Source: Acuticoccus sp. MNP-M23
Lineage (GTDB): Bacteria > Pseudomonadota > Alphaproteobacteria > Rhizobiales > Amorphaceae
Direction of reading: 5' to 3'
NCBI RefSeq assembly: GCF_031195445.1
Contig: NZ_CP133480.1
Span: 744,001-808,000 of the forward strand
DNA: 64,000 nt
A program made the translations under genes and the position numbers. Shown here one piece after another: positions 46,260-53,976 of the stretch; within the stretch, counting starts at the first letter, position 1; every line of letters starts with the position of its first letter. Below the pieces are notes generated by a model that saw only the letters and a list, made by a program, of their open reading frames with translations, was not told where the DNA came from and did not search any database.

Positions 46260-47315
46260 TCAGCGCGGCGCGGCGTTGGCTTGGATGGCGGCGCGAGCGC
46301 TGTCCACCAGCGCGGCGCCGTCGATCCCCTTTTGCGCCATGTCCTCGACCCAGCGTCCGACAACCGGCGTCAGCGCATCGCGAAACGCGTCGGTCTCAGC
46401 CTCGGACCAGACGATATGCTCGTTGCCGCCATCGGTGGCGAACCTGATGCCGAATGCATCGGACGCCAGCCAGATCGACCCCACTTCGGCAAGCCAATCC
46501 GGACCGGAGGCGTCGCGGAATGCCTGCTGGATCTCAGCCGGCAGACCGTCCCAGCGCGCCTTGTTCATGGAGACCTGAAACGTGGTATTTCCGAGACGCC
46601 AGCCATCTGCGCCCTCCATCTGGTAGTCGGTCTGCTCCTGAATGCGCAGGGGCGGAATGATCTCGAACGGAATGAGCGCGCCGTCGACCACACCTTTCTG
46701 GAGTGCGGGCGGCAGCTCGGGGACCGGCATGGACACCGGCGTTGCGTCCAGCGCCTCGATCACCCACGCACCGGTGCGGGTGGGAATGCGCAAGCGCGCG
46801 CCCGAAAGGTCGGCGGGCGTGCGCACCGGCCGGTCCCGCATCTGGATTGCCTGCCCGGCGTGGACGTGCAGGAACATCACCTCCAGCCCCTGATAATCGT
46901 CCGCCAGATCGCTCGCGAACATCTGCGCGATCGCGAGATTTGTGGCGGCGGGGTCGTTCCCGTAAACGGTCGGCAGCTCGAACACTTCGGTGCGCGGGAA
47001 AAGGCCGGGGGTGTAGCCGTTCACGGTCCAGATGAGATCGACCACGCCGTCGCGTGCTTGCTGGACCAGTTCGGGCGGACGGCCGCCCAGCGTCATCGAG
47101 GGGAAGATTTCGATCTTGACCTGACCGCCGGAATTTTCCTCCACCTGCCTTGCCCAGGGTTCCAGCATCCGGGCTTGCGCCGGCGCCTTGGCTCCCAGGA
47201 AATGGTGCAGCTTGAAGGTGTAGTCCTGAGCACTGGCAAGGGAGGCGAACCCCAATGTGGCCGCAAGTACGGTGGCAACCGCGAGCGGTGACGGGCGCAT
47301 GGTGCGTTTGGGCAT
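46260..47315 (-). CDS. TRAP transporter substrate-binding protein (DctP)
   Basis: 351 aa with signal peptide (MPKRTMRPSPLAVATVLAATL, cleavage near SASAQ). DctP fold: KIEIFPSMTLGGRPPELVQQARDG, LRIPTRTGAWVIEAL with the carboxylate-binding Arg, and LQKGVVDGALIPFEI. ATG 47315 has AGGAAA 8 nt upstream. Follows pcaB by 124 bp on the same strand. Confidence 0.86.
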   Translation of the reverse strand: MPKRTMRPSPLAVATVLAATLGFASLASAQDYTFKLHHFLGAKAPAQARMLEPWARQVEENSGGQVKIEIFPSMTLGGRPPELVQQARDGVVDLIWTVNGYTPGLFPRTEVFELPTVYGNDPAATNLAIAQMFASDLADDYQGLEVMFLHVHAGQAIQMRDRPVRTPADLSGARLRIPTRTGAWVIEALDATPVSMPVPELPPALQKGVVDGALIPFEIIPPLRIQEQTDYQMEGADGWRLGNTTFQVSMNKARWDGLPAEIQQAFRDASGPDWLAEVGSIWLASDAFGIRFATDGGNEHIVWSEAETDAFRDALTPVVGRWVEDMAQKGIDGAALVDSARAAIQANAAPR

Positions 47316-47439
47316 CTGGCGTTTCCTGGAAGACCGGCTGAGCCGCTTTTTTTTGCATTCGGGCAGACCAAAGCGGGTGGATGCACGGAACGCAAGACTA
47401 GCCAGCGCGCAATCAATTTCGCGCAGCGTCCTGCGATCC

Positions 47440-48489
47440 CTATTCGATCTGGCCGATTGACGTCACGGCGCCGGCAAGCTCGGTGGCGGCGGTCAGCGCG
47501 CGGCCCGCGGCAACCGTCATCGGCGGAAGGGTCAGCCACTCCAGCGTCCAGGCCGCACCGGACCGCTCCTGCTCATGGACAAGCGCTGAATGCATGGCGC
47601 CCACCTGCGCCGCATTGTAACGCGCAAGCGTCACGAGCAGCTCGGCATGGACGGGGTTCTGCTTGTGCGGCATGGCCGACGATCCGCCGCCACCTGCCAG
47701 CCTGATCTCGTCCACGCCCTGCTGCGCCATCAGCGTGACGTCGGCACCGAACTTGCCGAGCGTGCCCGTCAGCACCGACAGCGCAGACGCGAACTCAGCA
47801 ATGGCCGTCCGGTCGGTGTGCCAGGCGGCTGGCGCACGGGAAAGGCCGAGGCGGTCCGCCACCCCGTCGGCAATCTCCGCCGCGGCCGGGCCGAACCGGT
47901 GCCGGTCGCCCACCGCGCCGCCCAGCTGCACCCGTGCCACCCGCGGGCGCATCGCCTCAAGCTGCGCCCTGACGTGCGCCACCGGGTCGATCCAGGTGCG
48001 GATCCGGCTGCCTGCCAGTATGGGAAGCGCCGCCTGCATCCGCGTTCGCCCCATCAGGCGCCGGGTCCCGTGCTCGGTTTGCAGCGCGCGAAAGGCATCG
48101 GACAGCTTATCGAGCCGGCCGAGATACAGGCCAATGAGGCGGTCGAGCGTCATCGCCAGGGCGCTGTCCAGCACATCCTGCGAGGTGGCGCCGGTGTGGA
48201 TGATCTCCGGCACCGGTGCCCCCTCGCGGATCATCCGCGCGAAGGCCGGGACGACGAGGCCGTCTGCCGCAACGCCGCCGGCCAGCAGTTCAAAATCCGG
48301 CGTCCAGGCGACCAGATGGGCATCGGCGGCCAACGCATCGGCCGGGCTGATCTGCCCGACCGCCGCCCGTGCCGCAACAAGCGCCCTCTCGAACGCGACC
48401 ATATGGGCAAGCTGCGCCGACGGCGACCACAGGGCTGCCACCGCATCGTCACCGAAGAAGGCCGCCAGCAGCGGGTCGTCGAAGGTCAC
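47440..48489 (-). CDS. pcaB: 3-carboxy-cis,cis-muconate cycloisomerase
   Basis: 349 aa, fumarase/aspartase superfamily with signature GGSSAMPHKQNPVHAE and the TGATSQDVLDSA block. PcaB converts 3-carboxymuconate to 4-carboxymuconolactone in the protocatechuate branch of the beta-ketoadipate pathway. Length is typical for short alphaproteobacterial PcaB. The GTG at 48489 (FDDPLLAAFFGD start) with GAAGG upstream avoids running into pcaD. Adenylosuccinate lyase is related but the flanking pcaD and pcaC settle the call. Confidence 0.87.
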   Translation of the reverse strand: MTFDDPLLAAFFGDDAVAALWSPSAQLAHMVAFERALVAARAAVGQISPADALAADAHLVAWTPDFELLAGGVAADGLVVPAFARMIREGAPVPEIIHTGATSQDVLDSALAMTLDRLIGLYLGRLDKLSDAFRALQTEHGTRRLMGRTRMQAALPILAGSRIRTWIDPVAHVRAQLEAMRPRVARVQLGGAVGDRHRFGPAAAEIADGVADRLGLSRAPAAWHTDRTAIAEFASALSVLTGTLGKFGADVTLMAQQGVDEIRLAGGGGSSAMPHKQNPVHAELLVTLARYNAAQVGAMHSALVHEQERSGAAWTLEWLTLPPMTVAAGRALTAATELAGAVTSIGQIE

Positions 48490-48529
48490 GGCGCACGCCT
48501 TCGGGCTGGTTGACGCGGCAGTCTTCGCA

Positions 48530-49315
48530 TCAGTCGAGCGCTCCGAGCGACGCAATGGCATCGAACACGATTTTCGGCGTCTCGATGCACGGCAGGTGGC
48601 CCACCGCCGGAACCACGGTGAGCGCGGCGTCCGGCAGCGCCTCGGACAGCGCCGTCACCATCGCGACGGGGGTGGACGCATCCGTCTCACCGGCAATGCA
48701 GACGGTGCGCTGGTGCAGCTTGCCCGCATCCGCGGTGAGGTCCGCATCGCGGATGGCCTCGCTCACGCGCGCATAACCCTCGGCGGGGGTGCGCGTCAGC
48801 ATGGCGCGGTAGCCGGCAAGGTCGGTCGCCTGCCCGGCGACATAGCCGGGGCTGAACCAGCGGGTGATGATGGCGTCGGCCATGGCCTCAAGGCCCCTGG
48901 TGCGCGCAATCTCGATGCGCTCGTTCCACATTGCATCGTTACCGATCTTCAAGCCCGTGTTGGACAGCACGGCGGTCGCCACCAGATCCGGTCGCGACGC
49001 CGCCAGTGCCTGCACGATCAGCCCGCCCACCGACACGCCGCAGGCGCATGCCGCAGTGAGGCCGAAATGCGCCATGGCCGCTGCCATATCCTCCGCCAGC
49101 GCCGCAATGGTGACCGGCCCCATGGCGCTCAACCCGTGGCCGCGCTTGTCGAGCCGCAGGATCGGCGTTTGCGCCGGCAACAGCGCCACAACCCCATCCC
49201 AGATCCGCAAATCGGTGCCGAGCGAATTGGAAAAGACCACCGGCGTGCGACCGGCCGCGCCGGGCCTGAATTCACAATGCAGCGCGCGACCGTCGATCTC
49301 GATGAAGTGGGGCAT
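48530..49315 (-). CDS. pcaD: 3-oxoadipate enol-lactonase
   Basis: 261 aa alpha/beta hydrolase: oxyanion region FSNSLGTDLRIWD, nucleophile elbow CGVSVGG, acid in GETDASTP and His in VGHLPCIETP. It hydrolyses the enol-lactone to 3-oxoadipate. Between pcaC and pcaB, 42 and 40 bp apart, in one operon. Confidence 0.9.
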   Translation of the reverse strand: MPHFIEIDGRALHCEFRPGAAGRTPVVFSNSLGTDLRIWDGVVALLPAQTPILRLDKRGHGLSAMGPVTIAALAEDMAAAMAHFGLTAACACGVSVGGLIVQALAASRPDLVATAVLSNTGLKIGNDAMWNERIEIARTRGLEAMADAIITRWFSPGYVAGQATDLAGYRAMLTRTPAEGYARVSEAIRDADLTADAGKLHQRTVCIAGETDASTPVAMVTALSEALPDAALTVVPAVGHLPCIETPKIVFDAIASLGALD

Positions 49316-49357
49316 CGCCTTCTCCCGTTTATGATTGTTGCCTGCCGGAAGCGCCTG

Positions 49358-49741
49358 TCACGACAGCTCGACACCCATCTCCCGGTACGTTTCCTTGATG
49401 ATCTTTATCGCGTGATTGGCCTTCGGCACACCGCAATAGACCGCAACGTGAAGCATCGACTCGATCAGGTCCTGCGGCGTTGCCCCGGTGCTTTCGGTCG
49501 CGCGCACATGCATGGCGATCTCGTCGAAATTGCCGGCGGCGGCGAGGAGCGCCAGCGTCAGCATGGAGCGTTCGCGGTGGGACAGGTGCGGCCGTGACCA
49601 GACCGTGCCCCAGGCGCCCTCGGTGATCAGCGTCTGAAATGATTCGTCGAACGCGGTCTTGGCTTTTTCCGCGCGGTCCACGTGGGCATCGCCGAGAACG
49701 GCTCTTCGCGTTCGCATTCCCTCGTCGAAACGGTCGGTCAT
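49358..49741 (-). CDS. pcaC: 4-carboxymuconolactone decarboxylase
   Basis: 127 aa, the full length of a stand-alone PcaC of the CMD/AhpD-like fold: MRTRRAVLGDAHVDRA, FQTLITEGAWGTVWSRP, and the helix ATESTGATPQDLIESMLH. It decarboxylates 4-carboxymuconolactone between PcaB and PcaD. Protocatechuate dioxygenase genes pcaG/pcaH are not in the window, so the operon is partial here. Confidence 0.9.
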   Translation of the reverse strand: MTDRFDEGMRTRRAVLGDAHVDRAEKAKTAFDESFQTLITEGAWGTVWSRPHLSHRERSMLTLALLAAAGNFDEIAMHVRATESTGATPQDLIESMLHVAVYCGVPKANHAIKIIKETYREMGVELS

Positions 49742-49867
49742 GGGGATCTTTCTGTCCGGGTTTTGAGGCTGTGGGGCTTGTGCCCGCGCCTTTCCTGCCA
49801 CCGCACCACGGTGGGCGAAAGGCGCCCCTCCCCGGCAAAGCGATGCCAGACCGCGCGGTGCGCGCGC

Positions 49868-51079
49868 CTAACGTGTGGCCAGTGCCATGGTGTCGCCGTT
49901 GCCCGGTGTCGTGTCCCGGCCTTCGGCCCAGCGGCGCTGGCGGGCAACGGCGACACGGTGGACGCCGACGATCGCCGCGACACTCACCGCCATCACCAGC
50001 ATTGCCCCCCACCGCACCCAGGCCGGCGATCCCAGCGACAGGAGAGCAGCGCCCACCAGCGGCCCGGCTGCCACACCGGCAAGGCCCATAGTGGGGATCA
50101 TCCGCTTGACGAAGGGGCTGCCGACCCTTGCAACCTCGGCCATGGCCGCGGAACCGCCGATGTTGAGCGCAATTTCAAACGCCACCAGAATGACCAGCGA
50201 GATGGCAACGCCTGCCGCGCCGTCCAGCAATCCCATGGAAATGATGAGCGCCGTTGCCGTGACGAGAAGGCGCGCGGTGCTGTCCCGCCCCCAGAGCGCC
50301 ACGGTAAGCGAGAGGATCACCCCGGCAGCAATCTTGGACAGGCCGACCGAACCGGCAGTCCGGTCGATGAGGCTCTGGCCGGCATCCAGAAACGTGCCTA
50401 TATTGGAGACGAACATCAGCGCCGCCATGAAAAAACCGAGGAGACCCGCAAGCGCAACATATTGCTCGCCCCGGTTACTGGCGATTTCCGGCCGGGAGGG
50501 AATCTCTGCCGAAAGGATACGCCCGTCCGGCCTCAGGATCAGAGCGACGGCCAGAATGACGACGGCATACGCCACGCAAAGGCGGGTGTAGGGCACGCTG
50601 GCGTCGATCCACTGCACGGCCATGGCGATGATTCCTGCCAGAACCATGGCCGCCGACAGGCGCGCCATGAAGCCGAGAAACTTGCTCGCCCCGCTGGCCG
50701 CTGCCACCATACCGTTGAACATGTAGATGCCGCTGATCCAGCCCACCGCAAACCAACCGGCCAGCGAGAGCGGGCCGGTCAGGAAAGGCAGGGCCAGCAG
50801 AACGCCGACATGAAGGCTGATGGTGACGAACGGATGGCGCACGATGGAGCGCAATTCGTCAGCCCAGAGGCGCCAGAACCGCTCGACGACCCCGAAAGAG
50901 CGCAGGCTGGATGATGCGAACAGGCCGAGAAGCGCGGCACTGGCGAGAACACCGGGGGCGACGCCGCCAACCCCGCTGGCGGTGCTGGCCAGAACTGCCG
51001 TCAGATGCAGCGGCAGCGAGCCCACGGCCGAAAAGAGGACGACCCGCGATTCAGCCGAGAACCAGACTGCGCGGGCCAC
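49868..51079 (-). CDS. MFS-like 12-TM membrane protein, last gene of the repeat-peptide cassette
   Basis: 403 aa with about 12 hydrophobic segments arranged as two sets of six, a long basic loop near residue 70-85 and another near 190-205, and a charged C-terminal tail. The layout fits the major facilitator superfamily, but I see no strong family motif, so the substrate and direction are unknown. It starts 3 bp after the DUF6065-like gene and is third in the cassette with the tandem-repeat protein. Export of a product made from that protein is a reasonable guess, not shown. Confidence 0.65.
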   Translation of the reverse strand: MARAVWFSAESRVVLFSAVGSLPLHLTAVLASTASGVGGVAPGVLASAALLGLFASSSLRSFGVVERFWRLWADELRSIVRHPFVTISLHVGVLLALPFLTGPLSLAGWFAVGWISGIYMFNGMVAAASGASKFLGFMARLSAAMVLAGIIAMAVQWIDASVPYTRLCVAYAVVILAVALILRPDGRILSAEIPSRPEIASNRGEQYVALAGLLGFFMAALMFVSNIGTFLDAGQSLIDRTAGSVGLSKIAAGVILSLTVALWGRDSTARLLVTATALIISMGLLDGAAGVAISLVILVAFEIALNIGGSAAMAEVARVGSPFVKRMIPTMGLAGVAAGPLVGAALLSLGSPAWVRWGAMLVMAVSVAAIVGVHRVAVARQRRWAEGRDTTPGNGDTMALATR

Positions 51080-51082
51080 GGA

Positions 51083-51844
51083 TCAGGCGATCTTTCGTCT
51101 GTCGGCCGCGTAGCGTCCCGGACGGCGCTGATCCCGTTCACTGGACTTGCGCATGATCCCGCCGAGGCCTTCCCAGTCGAACGGGGCGCCGGGGTCGTTC
51201 ATGTCGCTGACCACATCAAGCTCGCGATCACCGTCAGTGTAGGACGCGCGCAGGATCGGCTGCATCTGAAACAGCGGCCGGTCGCGCGGCAGGAAGATTT
51301 CCGTGTCCGTCTTGACGATCTTGAAGTTGATGAACAGGGGGCAGGGCTTGAAATCGGCGGTCTCGATAATTCCCTCGTAGTGGGAAATCGAGCTTCTGAT
51401 GTCGTAATTCACCGGCGAGCGGACACCGAGGCTCCACCCCGGCGCGGTCTCGACAAAATAGCCGGACCAGATCTGGATCCCGCCGGGCACGAAAAGTTCG
51501 GTGATGAAAGGGGGGTTCAGAAAGGCGAGGTCGTCGGGCGCCTGCTCGTTCCACTCGGCCTGAAAATCGGGACCGAACTGGGTCGACTTGACCGGGAACC
51601 ACTGGTCGTCTTCGTAAAAATAGCTCTCGCGCCCGTCAAAATAGAGCGACATGTCCTTGGGCGGGTAGATGTACCAGCCGAAACCGGAGGCGACGCGCAT
51701 CGCCTCGCAATACTGGAACGCGCCGGCCGGCATGATACCGGCTGCACTTTTCTGGGCTTTCAGAATATCCGGCGCCGGCTTGTAGGCCTTCCAGATCCGC
51801 ACGGGGGGCTTTTCAGCCGGCGCAATCGCCGCTTCTGCCGTCAT
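51083..51844 (-). CDS. DUF6065-like protein next to the tandem-repeat gene
   Basis: 253 aa, soluble, no signal peptide. Blocks such as MRVASGFGWYIYPPKD, FFVPGG-like FVPGGIQIWSGYFVETAPGWSL, SHYEGIIETADF and FLPRDRPLFQMQPI recall the DUF6065 family from memory; I could not check this by search. Mostly beta-strand with aromatic residues; scattered His/Asp but no metal motif I can name. The start has AAGG about 10 nt upstream. It lies 89 bp after the repeat gene and 3 bp before the membrane protein, so a role in processing or binding the repeat product is inferred from context only. Confidence 0.6.
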   Translation of the reverse strand: MTAEAAIAPAEKPPVRIWKAYKPAPDILKAQKSAAGIMPAGAFQYCEAMRVASGFGWYIYPPKDMSLYFDGRESYFYEDDQWFPVKSTQFGPDFQAEWNEQAPDDLAFLNPPFITELFVPGGIQIWSGYFVETAPGWSLGVRSPVNYDIRSSISHYEGIIETADFKPCPLFINFKIVKTDTEIFLPRDRPLFQMQPILRASYTDGDRELDVVSDMNDPGAPFDWEGLGGIMRKSSERDQRRPGRYAADRRKIA

Positions 51845-51933
51845 AGTCTTCGACCTTTTTTGTACCGCTCCCGGCGGAGACGTATCGACGCCGAGAGATG
51901 CACCGAAAGGACGTTCTGTCGAGGGTCAGCTCT

Positions 51934-52527
51934 TCAGGCAGCAAGGAGCGGCTTCACGCGGGGCGGGTTCATGCCACCGGCGATTTCGATCTTGGACACC
52001 GGCTTCACGCGCGGCGGGTTCATGCCGCCGGCGATCTCGATCTTGGACACCGGCTTCACGCGGGGCGGGTTCATGCCGCCGGCGATCTCGATCTTGGACA
52101 CCGGCTTCACGCGCGGCGGGTTCATGCCGCCCGCGATTTCGATCTTCGACACCGGCTTCACGCGGGGCGGGTTCATGCCGCCGGCGATCTCGATCTTGGA
52201 CACCGGCTTCACGCGGGGCGGGTTCATGCCACCGGCGATCTCGATCTTGGACACCGGCTTCACGCGCGGCGGGTTCATGCCACCGGCGATTTCGATCTTG
52301 GACACCGGCTTCACGCGGGGCGGGTTCATGCCGCCTGCGATTTCGATCTTGGACACCGGCTTCACGCGGGGCGGGTTCATGCCGCCTGCGATCTCGATCT
52401 TGGACACCGGCTTCACGCGGGGCGGGTTCATGCCGCCTGCGATCTCGATCTTGGACACCGGCTTCACGCGGGGGACCGTCAGCGAGCCATCAACTACAGC
52501 CTGAAGTTTAAGGTTTGCGTTCGACAT
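51934..52527 (-). CDS. Leader plus ten identical 17-residue repeats (possible multi-core peptide precursor)
   Basis: 197 aa. An 18-residue leader (MSNANLKLQAVVDGSLTV), ten perfect copies of PRVKPVSKIEIAGGMNP, and a tail PRVKPLLAA. There is no signal peptide, membrane segment or cysteine. The protein is basic and Pro/Gly rich. An AGAGGA site 6 nt before the ATG supports the start. The ten units differ in DNA only at synonymous third positions of Pro, Ser, Glu, Ala and Gly codons, which marks this as the coding frame and the peptide as selected. Each unit holds a Gly-Gly, a possible cleavage site. A ribosomally made peptide precursor with many cores is the favoured idea; a structural or binding repeat protein is the alternative. 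Confidence 0.75.
   Translation of the reverse strand: MSNANLKLQAVVDGSLTVPRVKPVSKIEIAGGMNPPRVKPVSKIEIAGGMNPPRVKPVSKIEIAGGMNPPRVKPVSKIEIAGGMNPPRVKPVSKIEIAGGMNPPRVKPVSKIEIAGGMNPPRVKPVSKIEIAGGMNPPRVKPVSKIEIAGGMNPPRVKPVSKIEIAGGMNPPRVKPVSKIEIAGGMNPPRVKPLLAA
51964..52473 (-). repeat. Ten tandem 51-bp units inside the repeat gene
   Basis: Ten directly repeated 51-bp units with no spacers. Five positions vary among units (Pro CCG/CCC, Ser TCC/TCG, Glu GAG/GAA, Ala GCC/GCG/GCA, Gly GGC/GGT), all silent in the - strand frame. In the main + strand frame the same changes include a Leu to Phe change in the fourth unit from the left. Confidence 0.95.
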
Positions 52528-52725
52528 ACGTGTTCCTCTTGAATTCGAATTACGCGACGCCGCTTCAGGCGATTTCGAGTAAAACTATTCGAAATTTTTT
52601 GAACACTGACGTGAAAAGCCCGGAAAAAAAGCGTGAATCACGCCTAATTCGCACCGCACCTCGATTCCGATTGTTATTTCTTGGTTGTTCTCCGGCGTAA
52701 CTCAAGTAATTATCAGGATAAAATC

Positions 52726-53193
52726 ATGAACCATTGTAGGTCTATCAGGTCAGATATTAGCGTGGCGACCAATCCTCTCCGCGTTGCGCTAATTCCATTC
52801 ACGGGAATCGACCCTGAAAATGATGGATCTTCATTCGGGTCAAAAATTGCACGACGGGCGACTAATTTTTTGAATTCATCGCCGATTCTGGACATTGTTG
52901 TTCACGGATCGTGCAACAATGTCTGTATGCGCTACCTCAGCATGGAAGAAATACAGCGAAAAGCCAGCCTCGACTATATCATCGACGGGACCGTCCGCGT
53001 TTCATCGACTCACTATATTATCGATGTCGACTTCACGGATTGCACAACAGGTGGACTGATCTTTTCAGAACGGTTCAAGCACGCGAAGGACGATCCGGAT
53101 ATCGACGGTCTTGCCGAAGAAATCATCAATCAACTGATGATCACCTTCAATTTCCTGTTCATTGCGCAGATGCCGGATCGACTTCACGCCTGA
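52726..53193 (+). CDS. Stand-alone TolB/FlgO-like domain protein, AT-rich
   Basis: 155 aa. From residue 14 it follows the pattern of the TolB-like N-terminal domain found beside adenylate cyclases and winged-helix regulators: LRVALIPFTGIDPENDG, a middle LDYIIDGTVRVSSTHYIIDVDF and the TGGLIFSERF block. The usual partner domains are absent, so it is a single-domain version. Its DNA is much poorer in GC (about 45%) than the surroundings, as is the 198-bp gap on its left, which suggests recent arrival. Weak AGGAT site before ATG 52726. Divergent from the repeat-peptide cassette, so the two may share a control region. Confidence 0.6.
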   Translation: MNHCRSIRSDISVATNPLRVALIPFTGIDPENDGSSFGSKIARRATNFLNSSPILDIVVHGSCNNVCMRYLSMEEIQRKASLDYIIDGTVRVSSTHYIIDVDFTDCTTGGLIFSERFKHAKDDPDIDGLAEEIINQLMITFNFLFIAQMPDRLHA

Positions 53194-53240
53194 ACGTGAC
53201 CGCTTGGGATCGAGCGCAATTGGTGCTGTGTTCACCCGCA

Positions 53241-53293
53241 AACCGGTGATGCCTTGCAATAATAAAAGTCCGTGAAAGCGAGGCATGCCGGTT
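53241..53293 (+). terminator. Imperfect inverted repeat after the TolB-like gene
   Basis: AACCGGTGATGCCTTGC (53241-53257) can pair with GCGAGGCATGCCGGTT (53278-53293) with a small bulge, over an A-rich 20-nt loop. It could end the TolB-like transcript, though no T-run follows. The rest of the gap up to 53430 shows nothing else I can name. Confidence 0.35.
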
Positions 53294-53430
53294 CGTCGTT
53301 GGATTTTCGCCCGTGAATGCCGCGGTCAGCGGCCCCCTTCAGGCCACCCGCAATGAAAGCTTCATTCGACCCGATAAAATTCCAATGTATGGTGGGGCGC
53401 CAAACGAAGGCTCATTCTGGAGGACCGCCA

Positions 53431-53877
53431 ATGACGACGTTTCGCGTGTTTACCGCTGCCCTTTTGACCACCTGCGCAGTTTCGGTCGCCGCCGCTCAAT
53501 CCGACTCGCCGCAGGCCCAGCGCCACATGCTGATGGAAGAGATCGGTGACAGCACCAAGGTGCTCGGCGCCATGGTGAAGGGTGAAACGCCCTACGACAC
53601 CGCAAAGGCGCAAGCCGCGCTGGATGTTCTCATCGCCAACGGCAAGGAATTCGTCACCCTGTTCCCCGAAGGTTCGGAAACCGGCGAAGACACCCGCGCC
53701 CTGCCCGCGATCTGGGAAAACTGGGCCGACTTTGAGGCCCACGCCGCCGCCATGGTGGACAACGCGGAAGCGGCAAAGGTGGCGGCCGATGAGGGGCAGG
53801 AGCCCTTCAGCGTGGCATTTCGCGAAGTGGGCGGCACCTGCCGCGCCTGCCACACCGATTACCGCGCAGAAAAATGA
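53431..53877 (+). CDS. Cytochrome c' family protein
   Basis: 148 aa with signal peptide (MTTFRVFTAALLTTCAVSVAAAQ). Four-helix cytochrome c' pattern: RHMLMEEIGDSTKVLGAMVKGE, ALPAIWENWADFEAHAAAM, and the C-terminal heme site CRACHTDYR. A periplasmic heme protein of this family binds NO or CO and may protect against nitric oxide, which would suit a nitrate and nitrite user. GGAGG lies just upstream of ATG 53431. Confidence 0.88.
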   Translation: MTTFRVFTAALLTTCAVSVAAAQSDSPQAQRHMLMEEIGDSTKVLGAMVKGETPYDTAKAQAALDVLIANGKEFVTLFPEGSETGEDTRALPAIWENWADFEAHAAAMVDNAEAAKVAADEGQEPFSVAFREVGGTCRACHTDYRAEK

Positions 53878-53886
53878 CGCATCACA

Positions 53887-53915
53887 GCGGGGCTGGCGGC
53901 TGAAGCCAGCCCCGC
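53887..53915 (+). terminator. Strong hairpin between the two cytochrome genes
   Basis: Perfect 11-bp stem GCGGGGCTGGC (53887-53897) with GCCAGCCCCGC (53905-53915), loop GGCTGAA. No T-run follows, so it may be an attenuator or a message-stabilising element rather than a full terminator. Confidence 0.5.
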
Positions 53916-53976
53916 ACCGAATGGCGGCCGGGCGACGGACCCCGGCCGCAGTGAACCGCCTTGCACGGATTGGCCC

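Noticed and set aside
47440-48489. Adenylosuccinate lyase
   Set aside because: The superfamily signature alone would allow it, but flanking pcaD and pcaC and the protein length favour PcaB.
51957-52473. CRISPR array
   Set aside because: The 51-bp units are directly abutting with no unique spacers, and all changes are codon-silent in one frame; it is coding repeat DNA.
51005-52542. Long + strand reading frames across the repeats (GFTRGGFMPPAISILDT or HRLHARRVHAAGDLDLG units)
   Set aside because: Changes between units alter the amino acids in these frames but not in the - strand frame, and only the - strand frame has a good ribosome-binding site and neighbours in an operon.
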